NCBI GenBank assembly: GCA_902516685.1 | Contig: CABXZJ010000005.1 | Span: 1 to 54,953, forward strand | DNA from: an uncultured Formosa sp. | GTDB lineage: Bacteria > Bacteroidota > Bacteroidia > Flavobacteriales > Flavobacteriaceae | Direction of reading: 5' to 3' | DNA: 54,953 nucleotides | Part shown: piece by piece, positions 47,451-54,953 of the stretch | Position numbering within the stretch: the stretch's first letter is position 1 | How the letters are laid out: every line of letters begins with the position of its first letter | Program-made: the position numbers and the translations under genes | Notes under the pieces: generated by a model | The model's database searches: none | What the model was told of the DNA's origin: nothing | Seen by the model: the letters and a program-made list of their open reading frames with translations, nothing else

Positions 47451-47484
47451 AAAAAAATCCCAACAATTGAATTCAATTGCTGGG
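47451..47484 (-). terminator. Terminator-like hairpin between doxX-like and mbnP genes
   Basis: On the minus strand CCCAGCAATTG pairs with CAATTGTTGGG around a short AATT-containing centre (one mismatch; plus-strand positions 47459-47484), then comes a run of seven T residues (47451-47457). It ends the DoxX/DUF6686 transcript, or attenuates mbnP, whose start codon is 12 bases further on. Confidence 0.75.
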
Positions 47485-47560
47485 AAATAATATGGGGTTT
47501 AAATAGAACGTATTGTAAGTATACGGATAACTTTTAAGAATGTTAAACTTAAATCCCTTT

Positions 47561-48058
47561 TTACTTTTTAATATTTCTATTTCCAATAACCTCACATACA
47601 ATATTATTGTATGGTCCAATCTTGTTAAATAAATTTTTCCATTTATCTTTTTCAGTAAATATCAATACTATATTGATAATAAATAATAACCCACAATATA
47701 TAAGTTCACCAACTTCATCAGGCTCTAAGTATAAATGAAAGAGAAAGATATGAAGCGTTATGGGTAGCATAAATAGTGCAGCTATAAAATAAGTTCTATA
47801 CAGAATTAAAAAAATTCCAAATATTAGTTCACAAAGTGCTACAACCTGCCAAAAATATCCTGTTTGTTTTAGACCATTGATATAAAGGACTTTTTGCAGA
47901 GTTTGTGGGTTTGAGTTAATGGAATCTGTATTAACTTTTTCAACTACTTCCTTAGAAGTTGGTGAAGATTTAAAAAACTTTCCCGCCCCAGAAATTATCA
48001 TAACTCCTCCTAGAAAAAGTCTAAAAATAAATGATATGGTAATAATATATTTTTTCAC
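47561..48058 (-). CDS. DoxX-like membrane protein
   Basis: This 165-residue inner-membrane protein has four predicted helices with the DoxX-like start RLFLGGVMIISGAGKFF. A soluble loop (about residues 33-60) and then YFWQVVALCELIFGIFLIL and LHIFLFHLYLEPDEVG follow. DoxX/MauE-like proteins are found with redox and metal-handling systems. It is 27 bases downstream of the DUF6686-like gene and followed by a terminator, so these two form one transcript divergent from the DUF6607 gene. Its exact role is unknown. Confidence 0.78.
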   Translation of the reverse strand: MKKYIITISFIFRLFLGGVMIISGAGKFFKSSPTSKEVVEKVNTDSINSNPQTLQKVLYINGLKQTGYFWQVVALCELIFGIFLILYRTYFIAALFMLPITLHIFLFHLYLEPDEVGELIYCGLLFIINIVLIFTEKDKWKNLFNKIGPYNNIVCEVIGNRNIKK

Positions 48059-48085
48059 ATTATTGGTTTTTGTAAATAATTTTTT

Positions 48086-48427
48086 TCAATTTAAATTATT
48101 TGGGTAGTCAATTTGATTACTTGATAAATAAATTCCAACGTTATTGACATCATGATTACAAAATAAAGACTTTAAATTTATAAACTCATGAATATCAAAA
48201 ATCATAATTAGATTTTCTTGATTTGTTGATATTGGTATTTTACGTTTTACAGTAGAGTCAATAAAGTTTTCTAGCCAGAACTTAATATCAATTTCTAGTA
48301 TATGACTTTTTAATAAATTATATTGATAATTATTTAAAGTAAAATGCAAATTGTTGAACACTAAATGAAAATTTTGGTCACAATTACAATAATATAATTC
48401 TCCATATTCATTTTGTTTAATTTTCAT
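48086..48427 (-). CDS. Small DUF6686-like protein
   Basis: This 113-residue protein lacks a signal peptide. The N-terminal half, YYCNCDQNFHLVFNNLHFTL, recalls the Cys-x-Cys and HLxFxN pattern of DUF6686 proteins of Bacteroidota. Two cysteines (C14, C16) and several histidines could bind metal. Function is unknown. It is the first gene of a minus-strand pair with the DoxX-like gene and starts 81 bases from the divergent DUF6607 gene. The family call is by eye and moderate. Confidence 0.55.
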   Translation of the reverse strand: MKIKQNEYGELYYCNCDQNFHLVFNNLHFTLNNYQYNLLKSHILEIDIKFWLENFIDSTVKRKIPISTNQENLIMIFDIHEFINLKSLFCNHDVNNVGIYLSSNQIDYPNNLN

Positions 48428-48457
48428 AATCTTTAAAATACTTTTAGATATTATTAA

Positions 48458-48476
48458 TATATTTGCAACAAATATA
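48458..48476. promoter_or_regulatory. Perfect 8-3-8 inverted repeat in divergent promoter region
   Basis: TATATTTG-CAA-CAAATATA lies midway in the 81-base gap between the leftward DUF6686-like gene and the rightward DUF6607 gene. Each arm matches the Bacteroidota -7 consensus TAnnTTTG, one on each strand, so two divergent promoters may overlap. The symmetry also fits an operator for a Fur-type metal repressor, and the ATTTGCAA core is shared with 1948-1959. Confidence 0.5.
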
Positions 48477-48508
48477 AATATTATTTATAATTAATCTAAA
48501 TAAAAATT

Positions 48509-49411
48509 ATGAAAAATTTCAGTCTATTTATATCAATAATCTTGATTTCATTCAACTGTTTTTCTCAATCTAAAAAAAAGAGTGACATAAATGCTATTAG
48601 ATCAATGTGTGGATGTTATGAGGTAAGCTTTAATTTTGCGGAAACATTTAATTATTCAATTGATTCAATTTATAAGCCATCTAAAAATTACAGTACTGGT
48701 GCTCTAGAGTGGGCTCAAATAATTAAGGATGAAAAAGATGAAATATCAATTCAGCATATTTTGATTGCTGGTTCTTCAGAAAATCCATACGTCATTAAAC
48801 ACTGGAGACAAGATTGGATATATCAAAATACTGATTTTTATATTTACAGAGATAATAATACATGGAATTATTTACAAAAAAATAAAAATGATGTAAAGGG
48901 GCAATGGACCCAAAAAGTTTTCCAAGTTGATGATAGTCCGCGTTATGAAGGGTCAGGGACATGGGTGCATGTTGATGGCCGAAGTTTTTGGTCTAGCACT
49001 GCAAATGCTCCATTACCTAGGAGAGAAATTACAAAACGACAAGACTATAATGTTACCCTGAGACGTAACCACCATGAAGTTTTTGATTGGGGCTGGAATC
49101 ACGATCAAGATAATGACAAAATTGTAAGGCAATCAGGGAAGGAAGATATTATTTTAGCTCAAGAAAAGGGTCTTAATATTTACAAAAAGGTTCAAAATTC
49201 TCGATGCATTGCTGCTCAAAATTTTTGGATAGAAAATAAGGCAATTTGGAAAATGGTTCGAAACCAGTGGGATTTAGTTTTTGCAAAGCAAAAAGACTTA
49301 AGTTTGAAAAATAAAGTCAATAATAAAAGGTTGTATCAATATTTGTTTGCTTTAGAGCCCAATTCAAAGTTTAGTCAAATTGAATCTATCATAACAAGTT
49401 TTATATTATGA
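48509..49411 (+). CDS. DUF6607-family exported protein
   Basis: This 300-residue protein has a signal peptide (cleavage near NCFSQS). Family segments visible are MCGCYEVSFNFAETF, HWRQDWIYQNTDFYIYRDNNTWNY, RYEGSGTWVHVDGRSFW, LPRREITKRQDYNVTLRRNHHEVF and WGWNHDQDNDKIVRQ. DUF6607 proteins occur in Bacteroidota near TonB-dependent receptors and metal genes, and their function is unknown. It is divergent from the DUF6686/DoxX pair with a shared symmetric promoter region. It converges on the small membrane protein gene, the stop codons lying 30 bases apart. Confidence 0.83.
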   Translation: MKNFSLFISIILISFNCFSQSKKKSDINAIRSMCGCYEVSFNFAETFNYSIDSIYKPSKNYSTGALEWAQIIKDEKDEISIQHILIAGSSENPYVIKHWRQDWIYQNTDFYIYRDNNTWNYLQKNKNDVKGQWTQKVFQVDDSPRYEGSGTWVHVDGRSFWSSTANAPLPRREITKRQDYNVTLRRNHHEVFDWGWNHDQDNDKIVRQSGKEDIILAQEKGLNIYKKVQNSRCIAAQNFWIENKAIWKMVRNQWDLVFAKQKDLSLKNKVNNKRLYQYLFALEPNSKFSQIESIITSFIL

Positions 49412-49441
49412 ATTTAAAACCATAGACTTTTAATTTTTTCT

Positions 49442-49792
49442 TCAAGAACGTTTTTTCCTAGCATCAATAAAACTTTTCACAAAAAATACTAAAGATAAAA
49501 TAGTACTTAAAATCATTACAATAACCCTTAAAATTGCAGGAACATTTGTCCTGTCAATAGCTCCTAAAAGTGGTTTAATAAGTCCTCCAAAAACAAATAA
49601 AGTTAAAATAACAGCAAAATGCGCAATGGCTTTATTTTCATTTTTAACGCCTTTATTTAATAAAACTAGTATAAGGCCAATAGCGGTTGGGATTAATGCT
49701 GTAAAAGATGGATTTTCAGATGAAAAATACCCCCATAAAGGTAAGGTAATTAAAAGAATTGCATTTATTAAACTTACGTTGTGTGCTTTCAT
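49442..49792 (-). CDS. Small four-helix membrane protein, unknown function
   Basis: This 116-residue protein consists almost wholly of four hydrophobic segments (about 8-24, 32-45, 58-74 and 84-106) with a basic C-terminus (DARKKRS). I do not recognise the family. It lies between the DUF6607 gene and the GH120 gene and is the only minus-strand gene there. Good start-codon context and a clear topology argue that it is real. Confidence 0.6.
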   Translation of the reverse strand: MKAHNVSLINAILLITLPLWGYFSSENPSFTALIPTAIGLILVLLNKGVKNENKAIAHFAVILTLFVFGGLIKPLLGAIDRTNVPAILRVIVMILSTILSLVFFVKSFIDARKKRS

Positions 49793-49919
49793 ATTTTCTT
49801 TAAGTTGATATCACAAATAAACTAATTATAAATTTTAAAAAAAAATGATAACGCAAAGTTTTAATTTCATAAGAAGAATTTTTCTTTTATATTTATAATA
49901 TATCATAAATTACATAACA

Positions 49920-51674
49920 TTGATTTTTTCCAGGTTTAATTACCTCTTTTTTCTGATTGCATTTATTTCAAATGCCCAATACTACCACGTATCTGTTCAT
50001 GGAAACGATAGTAATCCAGGTACTGAAGATTCCCCTTTAAAAACAATATCAAAGGCGGCAAAAATTGCATTACCGGGCGATGTTATTACTGTTCATGAAG
50101 GAACCTACAGAGAATGGGTACGTCCAGAGAACGGAGGTCTAAATGATCAAGATCGAATTATTTACCAAGCTGCCCAAGGGGAGGATGTATGGATTAAGGG
50201 ATCTGAAATTATCAAAGGATGGGAATTGCACAAAGATAATGTTTGGAGTATCCAAATAGATAATCACTTTTTTAACAATTTTAATCCCTATAATGAAATT
50301 TTAAAAGGGGATTGGCTCATGAATACTTTTGGAAGGGATCACCACTTAGGTGAAATTTACATCAATGGAGAAGCTCTTTATGAAATTGATTCTTTGAATG
50401 AGGTCTTGTCAGAAATACCTTTAAAAAGAGCAGTTGATTCTGAATCTTCAAAATATAAATGGTTTTGTAAGGTGGATAACGATACAACAACACTCTATGC
50501 CAACTTCAAGGGCTTAGACCCAAACATTGAAGTTGTGGAGATTAACGTTCGTCCTGCTGTTTTTTTTCCAGAGCGTACCGGTATAAATTACATTACTGTT
50601 CGTGGTTTTAAAATGGCACACGCTGCCACCCAATGGGCTCCTCCAACTGCTAATCAGGAAGGACTTGTTGGTCCTAATTGGAGTAAGGGCTGGATTATTG
50701 AAAATAATTTAATATCCGACTCAAAATGCACAGGAATAAGTCTTGGGAAGGAATCTAGTACAGGTCAAAATGAGTGGACAAATTTGAAAGTTAAACATGG
50801 AACCCAGCGTCAGCGAGAAGTTGTTTTTGACGCCCTAACAAAGGGTTGGTCTAAGGAGACTATTGGTTCTCACATCGTTAGAAATAATACTATAAGAAAC
50901 TGTGAGCAAGCAGGTATTTGTGGTCATTTAGGTGCGATTTTTAGTGAAATACATAACAATCACATATACAACATTCACACCAAACAACAATTTTTTGGTT
51001 ATGAAACAGGAGGTATTAAATTGCACGCTGCGATTGATACTTCCATCGAGGGAAATTTAATTCATAATAATTACCGCGGGCTTTGGCTGGATTGGCAATC
51101 TCAAGGTACTCGAGTTTCCAAGAATATTTTTTATGACAATATAAATGAGGATTTTTTCAACGAAGTAAATCATGGACCTATGGTCGTTGATAACAACATC
51201 TTATTGTCTGAAAATTCAATTATCAACGTATCGCAAGGTACAGCCTATATGCACAATCTTATTGGAGGTAATATCTTGATGAGATTAGCCCCTAGTCGTT
51301 TCACACCTTATCACTTACCCCATTCGACAGCTGTTGCAGGCCTGATGGGTATTAATCAAGGAGACGATCGTTTTTACAACAACATTTTCAGTTGTAACGC
51401 TTTTTCTGATAATAATCAGATATACACTGGACTTAATGCTTTTAACGGTTTTCCGCTTTCTAAGGATGCTTGGTTTCAAGATAAGAAAAGGCCTACTGAT
51501 TTCGCTTCTCTTAAGTTACCTATTTACATTGCATCAAATCTTTATTATGATAAGGCATTGCCTTTTGAAAGAGAAGAAAAATACATTTTAGATCCAAGAC
51601 ATAATCCTGAGGCTTCCATTGAACAATTTGGAGAGGTATTTTTTTTAAAAATTAAAGTCAATAAAAGTTATTAA
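49920..51674 (+). CDS. GH120-family beta-xylosidase, C-terminally disrupted (TTG start)
   Basis: This 584-residue exported parallel beta-helix protein strongly resembles GH120 beta-xylosidases. It shows YHVSVHGNDSNPGT, VHEGTYREWVRPENGG, GLVGPNWSKGWIIENN, the likely nucleophile D391 in LWLDWQSQGT and the likely acid/base E415 in FFNEVNHGP. A TTG start gives the only plausible signal peptide (MIFSRFNYLFFLIAFISNAQ). The reading frame stops early. The conserved C-terminal segment is found downstream in another frame (51661-51792), and roughly 35 residues of the family are missing between the parts. The catalytic residues are intact, so partial activity is conceivable, but it may be a pseudogene. 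Confidence 0.82.
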   Translation: MIFSRFNYLFFLIAFISNAQYYHVSVHGNDSNPGTEDSPLKTISKAAKIALPGDVITVHEGTYREWVRPENGGLNDQDRIIYQAAQGEDVWIKGSEIIKGWELHKDNVWSIQIDNHFFNNFNPYNEILKGDWLMNTFGRDHHLGEIYINGEALYEIDSLNEVLSEIPLKRAVDSESSKYKWFCKVDNDTTTLYANFKGLDPNIEVVEINVRPAVFFPERTGINYITVRGFKMAHAATQWAPPTANQEGLVGPNWSKGWIIENNLISDSKCTGISLGKESSTGQNEWTNLKVKHGTQRQREVVFDALTKGWSKETIGSHIVRNNTIRNCEQAGICGHLGAIFSEIHNNHIYNIHTKQQFFGYETGGIKLHAAIDTSIEGNLIHNNYRGLWLDWQSQGTRVSKNIFYDNINEDFFNEVNHGPMVVDNNILLSENSIINVSQGTAYMHNLIGGNILMRLAPSRFTPYHLPHSTAVAGLMGINQGDDRFYNNIFSCNAFSDNNQIYTGLNAFNGFPLSKDAWFQDKKRPTDFASLKLPIYIASNLYYDKALPFEREEKYILDPRHNPEASIEQFGEVFFLKIKVNKSY

Positions 51675-51792
51675 TACTGATTTTTTAAATAACCTCCGTA
51701 CTTCAAAATCGCCGAAACCAGGGCCTTTTGAATTTTTGATCATTGGAGAAAACAGAATTAAAGTATTTGATTTAAAAACTGTAAAGAACTAA
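51661..51792 (+). pseudogene. Out-of-frame C-terminal tail of the GH120 gene
   Basis: Read in the +1 frame relative to the GH120 gene, this stretch encodes INTDFLNNLRTSKSPKPGPF and, a little later, ENRIKVFDLK, then a stop at 51790-51792. It matches the end of GH120 proteins (DTDYF, then PGPF, then NxIKV). It shows that the gene was once longer and lost an out-of-frame piece near 51660. A poly-T/poly-A tract just upstream (about 51639-51652) is a possible weak point. Confidence 0.7.
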
Positions 51793-51952
51793 ACAATTTG
51801 CAAACCGATAAAAAGATGGATTAGAAAAAAACGTCTTAGAAGGGAATGAGCTGTCCTTAATTTAGTATAGCTTCAAAATACTGACCCACTATTACATTAT
51901 GACCTAATAATATCATTAAATTATGTACAATGCTAAGTAAATTATTAAAAAA

Positions 51953-53506
51953 ATGAAATACAACAGAACTTTAGTTCAAGGCAGAAAAGAAATCATACCA
52001 GCTATTATTTCATTATTTAGTATTGTGCTAGTGTTCTCAAGCGTATTTTTGAGTTGCCATAAAGAAGAGGTTAAAAAGCCTAATATTCTTTTTATCATCA
52101 CCGACGATCAAGATGCAAAAACCCTTGGAGTTTATGGAGATAATGAATGTGATACCCCCAATATTGACAAACTTGCAAGCGAAGGCCTTACTTTAACCTC
52201 CGCCTACCATATGGGGTCTTTCCGTGCGGCGGTATGTACTCCTTCACGTTGTATGCTTATGACGGGTAGAAATGTTTGGGAAACTCAAAATCTTAATGTG
52301 AATTATCCTCCTCTAAATTACATCCACAAAATGGAGGAAAATTATGCGAAAATATCCCCAAAAGATCCGTCTTATTATAGCTTACCAGCATTGTTCAAAA
52401 GGGCCGGTTACTACACCTTTAGAACTTGTAAACGCGGTAATAGCTATGAAGGCGCTAATCTGTTATTTGACGAGCGTTATGATAAAACTAACAGAGGCTC
52501 TGAAGATGAAAACGCCAGCCAATGGCATTCTGATAAAGTCATTGATTACTTAGATCGAAGAATAGACCAACCAAAAGACCAACCTTTTCTTATTTATTTG
52601 GGTTTCTCACACCCACACGATCCAAGGCGGGGGAAACCAGTACTTCTTGAAAAATACGGTGCTATTAATCCAGGACCCCCAACGACAGTCAACCCAAGGT
52701 CTCCAAAATTACCCGTAAATTATTTGCCAGCCCACCCATTTGAGGAAGGCCATCCAGATTTAAGAGATGAGAATAGTGTAGAAGGTGTTATGAAAAAACG
52801 AGACGAAGCCACGGTTAGAAACGAAAGAGGTAAAGAGCTAGCTACGATTGAAGATATAGATACTCAAATAGGCCGCGTACTTAAAAAATTAGAAGCTACG
52901 GGAGAGTTAGAAAACACCTATATATTTTTTGTTTCTGATCATGGAATTGCCGTTGGAAGACATGGTTTGATGGGTAAACAAAATTTATACGAACACAGTC
53001 TTAAAATCCCTTTTATCATTAAAGGACCCAACATCGAAAGTAATAGAAAAGCAAAGGGCAATATTTATTTATCAGATGTCTTGCCAACACTATGTGATTT
53101 GGCAGCTATTGATATACCAGAATCAATCTATGGAAAAAGTTTTAAATCTGTAATAAGCGGTAAAACAGATACAATAAGAGATGTTATAAATGGCATCTAT
53201 TCAGGCGGGACTAAGCCAGGAATTCGTTCTGTAAAAAAGGGGGACTGGAAACTAATAAAGTACGATGTTATGAATGGCAAAATTCAAAAAACACAGCTCT
53301 TTAATTTAAAGGACAATCCCAATGAACTCTTAATTGAACACCACGATTCTAAAGTGATTGCACTCACTGGAAATAGACCAAAAAATAATCAAGTAAATTT
53401 AGCAGACTTTCCAGAATATACTGAAAAGCGCAAGGAAATGGAAGCCCTTTTATTATCAGAAATGAAAGCGCTCAAAGATCCGTTTAGATTTTGGGATCAA
53501 AAATAA
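51953..53506 (+). CDS. S1-family sulfatase 5
   Basis: This 517-residue sulfatase has a long N-terminal region with a hydrophobic signal segment and a possible lipid-anchor cysteine (VFLSC, C35). Active-site features are D51 and D52 in LFIITDDQDAKTLG, formylglycine C95 in VCTPSRCMLMTG, FSHPHDPR, and IFFVSDHGIAVGRHGLMGKQNLYEHSLKIPF. The CTPSR variant and the RCMLMTG context differ from the four other sulfatases here. The C-terminus has QLFNLKDNPNELLIEH. It starts 160 bases after the damaged GH120 gene and ends 18 bases before the partial GHL6 gene. Confidence 0.92.
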   Translation: MKYNRTLVQGRKEIIPAIISLFSIVLVFSSVFLSCHKEEVKKPNILFIITDDQDAKTLGVYGDNECDTPNIDKLASEGLTLTSAYHMGSFRAAVCTPSRCMLMTGRNVWETQNLNVNYPPLNYIHKMEENYAKISPKDPSYYSLPALFKRAGYYTFRTCKRGNSYEGANLLFDERYDKTNRGSEDENASQWHSDKVIDYLDRRIDQPKDQPFLIYLGFSHPHDPRRGKPVLLEKYGAINPGPPTTVNPRSPKLPVNYLPAHPFEEGHPDLRDENSVEGVMKKRDEATVRNERGKELATIEDIDTQIGRVLKKLEATGELENTYIFFVSDHGIAVGRHGLMGKQNLYEHSLKIPFIIKGPNIESNRKAKGNIYLSDVLPTLCDLAAIDIPESIYGKSFKSVISGKTDTIRDVINGIYSGGTKPGIRSVKKGDWKLIKYDVMNGKIQKTQLFNLKDNPNELLIEHHDSKVIALTGNRPKNNQVNLADFPEYTEKRKEMEALLLSEMKALKDPFRFWDQK

Positions 53507-53524
53507 ATTCATTAAATATCTGAT

Positions 53525-54953
53525 ATGAAACTTTTTAAAACCTTAATTAATATCTTATTTACAGTAGGTGTTTTAAATGCTCAAAATCCAGAAGTGTCTT
53601 CAGAAGATTTTTCAACCCGCCAGGTCCATTTAGATTTCCATACTTCTGAACATCTTGAAAATATTGGGAAACAATTTGATAAGGCTTCTTGGCAAAAAAC
53701 ACTTAAAGATGCACATGTAAATTCCATTAATATTTTTGCAAAGGGACACCACGGATATTCTTATTATCCAACAAAAGTAGGCACCCAACACCCTAATTTG
53801 GATTTTGATTTGTTAAAAGCGCAAATTGATGCCTCCCACGAAATCGGTATTAAAACACCATTGTACTTTGCAGTAGGGTGGTCTGTATTCGATGCTGTAA
53901 CTAACCCTGAATGGATCATTAAAAATAAAAATGGAAAGTCTAAAAAAGGGGATATGATTCGGTCCCTAAAAGATGAAGATCCTTATCCAAATTTCACCTG
54001 GGAATTGTTAATGCCTGAAGGTAGTTATTTGGAGATGATTCTCAAGCAAACTGAAGAATTGTGTCAAAATTATGATATTGATGGGTTTTGGTACGACATT
54101 ATTCCCATCAATGCTGTCAATTATAACACGTACAGCAGAGAGGGTTTTAAACAAGCTGGTATAGATGTCAATAATGATTTGGAAGTTGAAAAACATCATG
54201 TTGAAAAAATTAAGCTTTTTATGGCTTCTTGCAATAACATCATAAAAAAATACCATCCAGATGCCTCTATTTTTTTCAATTGGTCAACTCACATGAATAA
54301 TTCCAATACGTTTAAATATAAATTATATGAATATAATACCAGTTACGATTTAGAGGATTTACCTACTACTTGGGAAGGCTATAATGAATTTCCATTGCGT
54401 GCTAAATACTTCAGTAATATGGGAAAACCGGTTACGGGTATGAGTGGAAAGTTTCATACTGCATGGGGTGAATTTGGAGGTTTTAAATATCCCAATGCTT
54501 TAAAATACGAAGCTGCCTCTATGATCGCTTTTGGTGCTAATGTAAACTTTGGCGATCAATTGCATCCATCTGGAATTATTGACAGAGAAACCTACAAAAA
54601 TATTGGATCAGCATTTTCGTATGTAAAAAATATTGAACTCTACGGTCCTGGTGGAAAACATCGAGCCAAAACAGGTTTGTGGATGAATTTCGATAATAAT
54701 ACTGAACAAGCTACAAGCCTTTTACTCTTAGATACCCAAACGAATTATGTTGTAGTAAACAATCTTAAAGATTGGTCTGATTTAGAGGTTATTGTCATCC
54801 CAAGTAAACCAAATTTAAAATCTGATGATATTGAAAGTTTAAATCAATTTGTTGCGGAAGGAGGTAAGTTATTAGTGCTTGGTGAAGGTGCTCTAAAAAT
54901 GGACCGTTCTGGATTTGCATTAGATGTTGGTGGTACCTACCTTGGGAAAGCTA
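53525..54953 (+). CDS. GHL6/GH151-like glycoside hydrolase, N-terminal part (runs off right edge)
   Basis: The frame opens at an ATG (53525) with a signal peptide (MKLFKTLINILFTVGVLNAQ) and stays open for 476 codons to the window edge. The barrel domain shows QVHLDFHTSEHLENIGKQFD, VNSINIFAKGHHGYSYYPTKVGT, IGIKTPLYFAVGWSV, YDIDGFWYDI with a candidate catalytic aspartate, and SIFFNWSTHMNN. The later part (about 400 onward) resembles a trimerisation-type Rossmann domain. GH151 and related proteins are annotated as alpha-L-fucosidases, and others as unassigned hydrolases, so fucosidase activity is only a hypothesis. It follows sulfatase 5 by 18 bases. Confidence 0.75.
   Translation, partial: MKLFKTLINILFTVGVLNAQNPEVSSEDFSTRQVHLDFHTSEHLENIGKQFDKASWQKTLKDAHVNSINIFAKGHHGYSYYPTKVGTQHPNLDFDLLKAQIDASHEIGIKTPLYFAVGWSVFDAVTNPEWIIKNKNGKSKKGDMIRSLKDEDPYPNFTWELLMPEGSYLEMILKQTEELCQNYDIDGFWYDIIPINAVNYNTYSREGFKQAGIDVNNDLEVEKHHVEKIKLFMASCNNIIKKYHPDASIFFNWSTHMNNSNTFKYKLYEYNTSYDLEDLPTTWEGYNEFPLRAKYFSNMGKPVTGMSGKFHTAWGEFGGFKYPNALKYEAASMIAFGANVNFGDQLHPSGIIDRETYKNIGSAFSYVKNIELYGPGGKHRAKTGLWMNFDNNTEQATSLLLLDTQTNYVVVNNLKDWSDLEVIVIPSKPNLKSDDIESLNQFVAEGGKLLVLGEGALKMDRSGFALDVGGTYLGKA

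Noticed and set aside
49866..49900. Possible terminator upstream of the GH120 gene
   Set aside because: The AAGAA/TTCTT pairing is too short and AT-only to support a terminator call.
51793..51952. Possible insertion-sequence end in the gap before sulfatase 5
   Set aside because: A few words looked like a transposon end, but I found no inverted repeat pair, target duplication or transposase fragment. I treat it as ordinary degraded intergenic DNA.

Overview
The window is AT-rich DNA from a member of the Bacteroidota, most likely a marine Flavobacteriaceae species. The evidence is two SusC/SusD pairs, type IX secretion (T9SS) C-terminal sorting domains on five proteins, TAnnTTTG-type promoter motifs, and several families typical of flavobacteria (DUF6607, MbnP, YHYH and the DUF4212/symporter pair). 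No rRNA, tRNA, CRISPR array or intact insertion sequence was seen, and no gene-free stretch exceeds about 300 bases.

Layout. (1) 1-1871, minus strand: a TonB-dependent receptor that runs off the left edge, preceded by a small His/Cys-rich exported protein. This is probably a metal-uptake pair. (2) 2052-9323, plus strand: surface-polysaccharide precursor genes. They comprise two small nucleotidyltransferases, a cupin, rmlBACD for dTDP-L-rhamnose, a short epimerase remnant, an animal-type UDP-glucose dehydrogenase and a UDP-glucuronate 4-epimerase. (3) 9462-42307, plus strand: a large polysaccharide utilization locus (PUL) with two SusCD pairs, four S1 sulfatases, and enzymes of GH5, GH16, GH30, GH128 and GH10. 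It also holds a sugar transporter, a CotH-like lipoprotein and several non-catalytic glycan-binding-type proteins. (4) 42328-49792, mostly minus strand: a Na+/solute symporter with its small subunit, an MbnP/MbnH/YHYH copper-type cluster, DoxX and DUF6686-like genes divergent from a DUF6607 gene, and a small membrane protein. (5) 49920-54953, plus strand: carbohydrate genes resume with a C-terminally broken GH120 beta-xylosidase, a fifth sulfatase and a partial GHL6/GH151-like glycoside hydrolase.

How the PUL may work. Surface lipoproteins and T9SS-exported enzymes (GH5 with CBM6 modules, GH128) would bind and cut a beta-glucan. GH16 and GH30 enzymes would trim it, with GH30 probably removing beta-1,6-glucose. 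The two SusCD complexes import oligosaccharides and the MFS porter takes up the released sugar. Beta-1,3/1,6-glucanases sit beside five sulfatases, a GH10 xylanase, a GH120 xylosidase and a putative fucosidase-type enzyme. That mix does not match plain laminarin, so the substrate may be sulfated and heteropolymeric. This is an inference.

Best leads: a module of roughly 95 residues present three times in two neighbouring proteins (a possible new carbohydrate-binding module), the mixed sulfatase/glucanase/xylanase gene set, the deletion-damaged GH120 gene, the MbnP/MbnH cluster, and a perfect 8-3-8 inverted repeat in the divergent promoter at 48458-48476.
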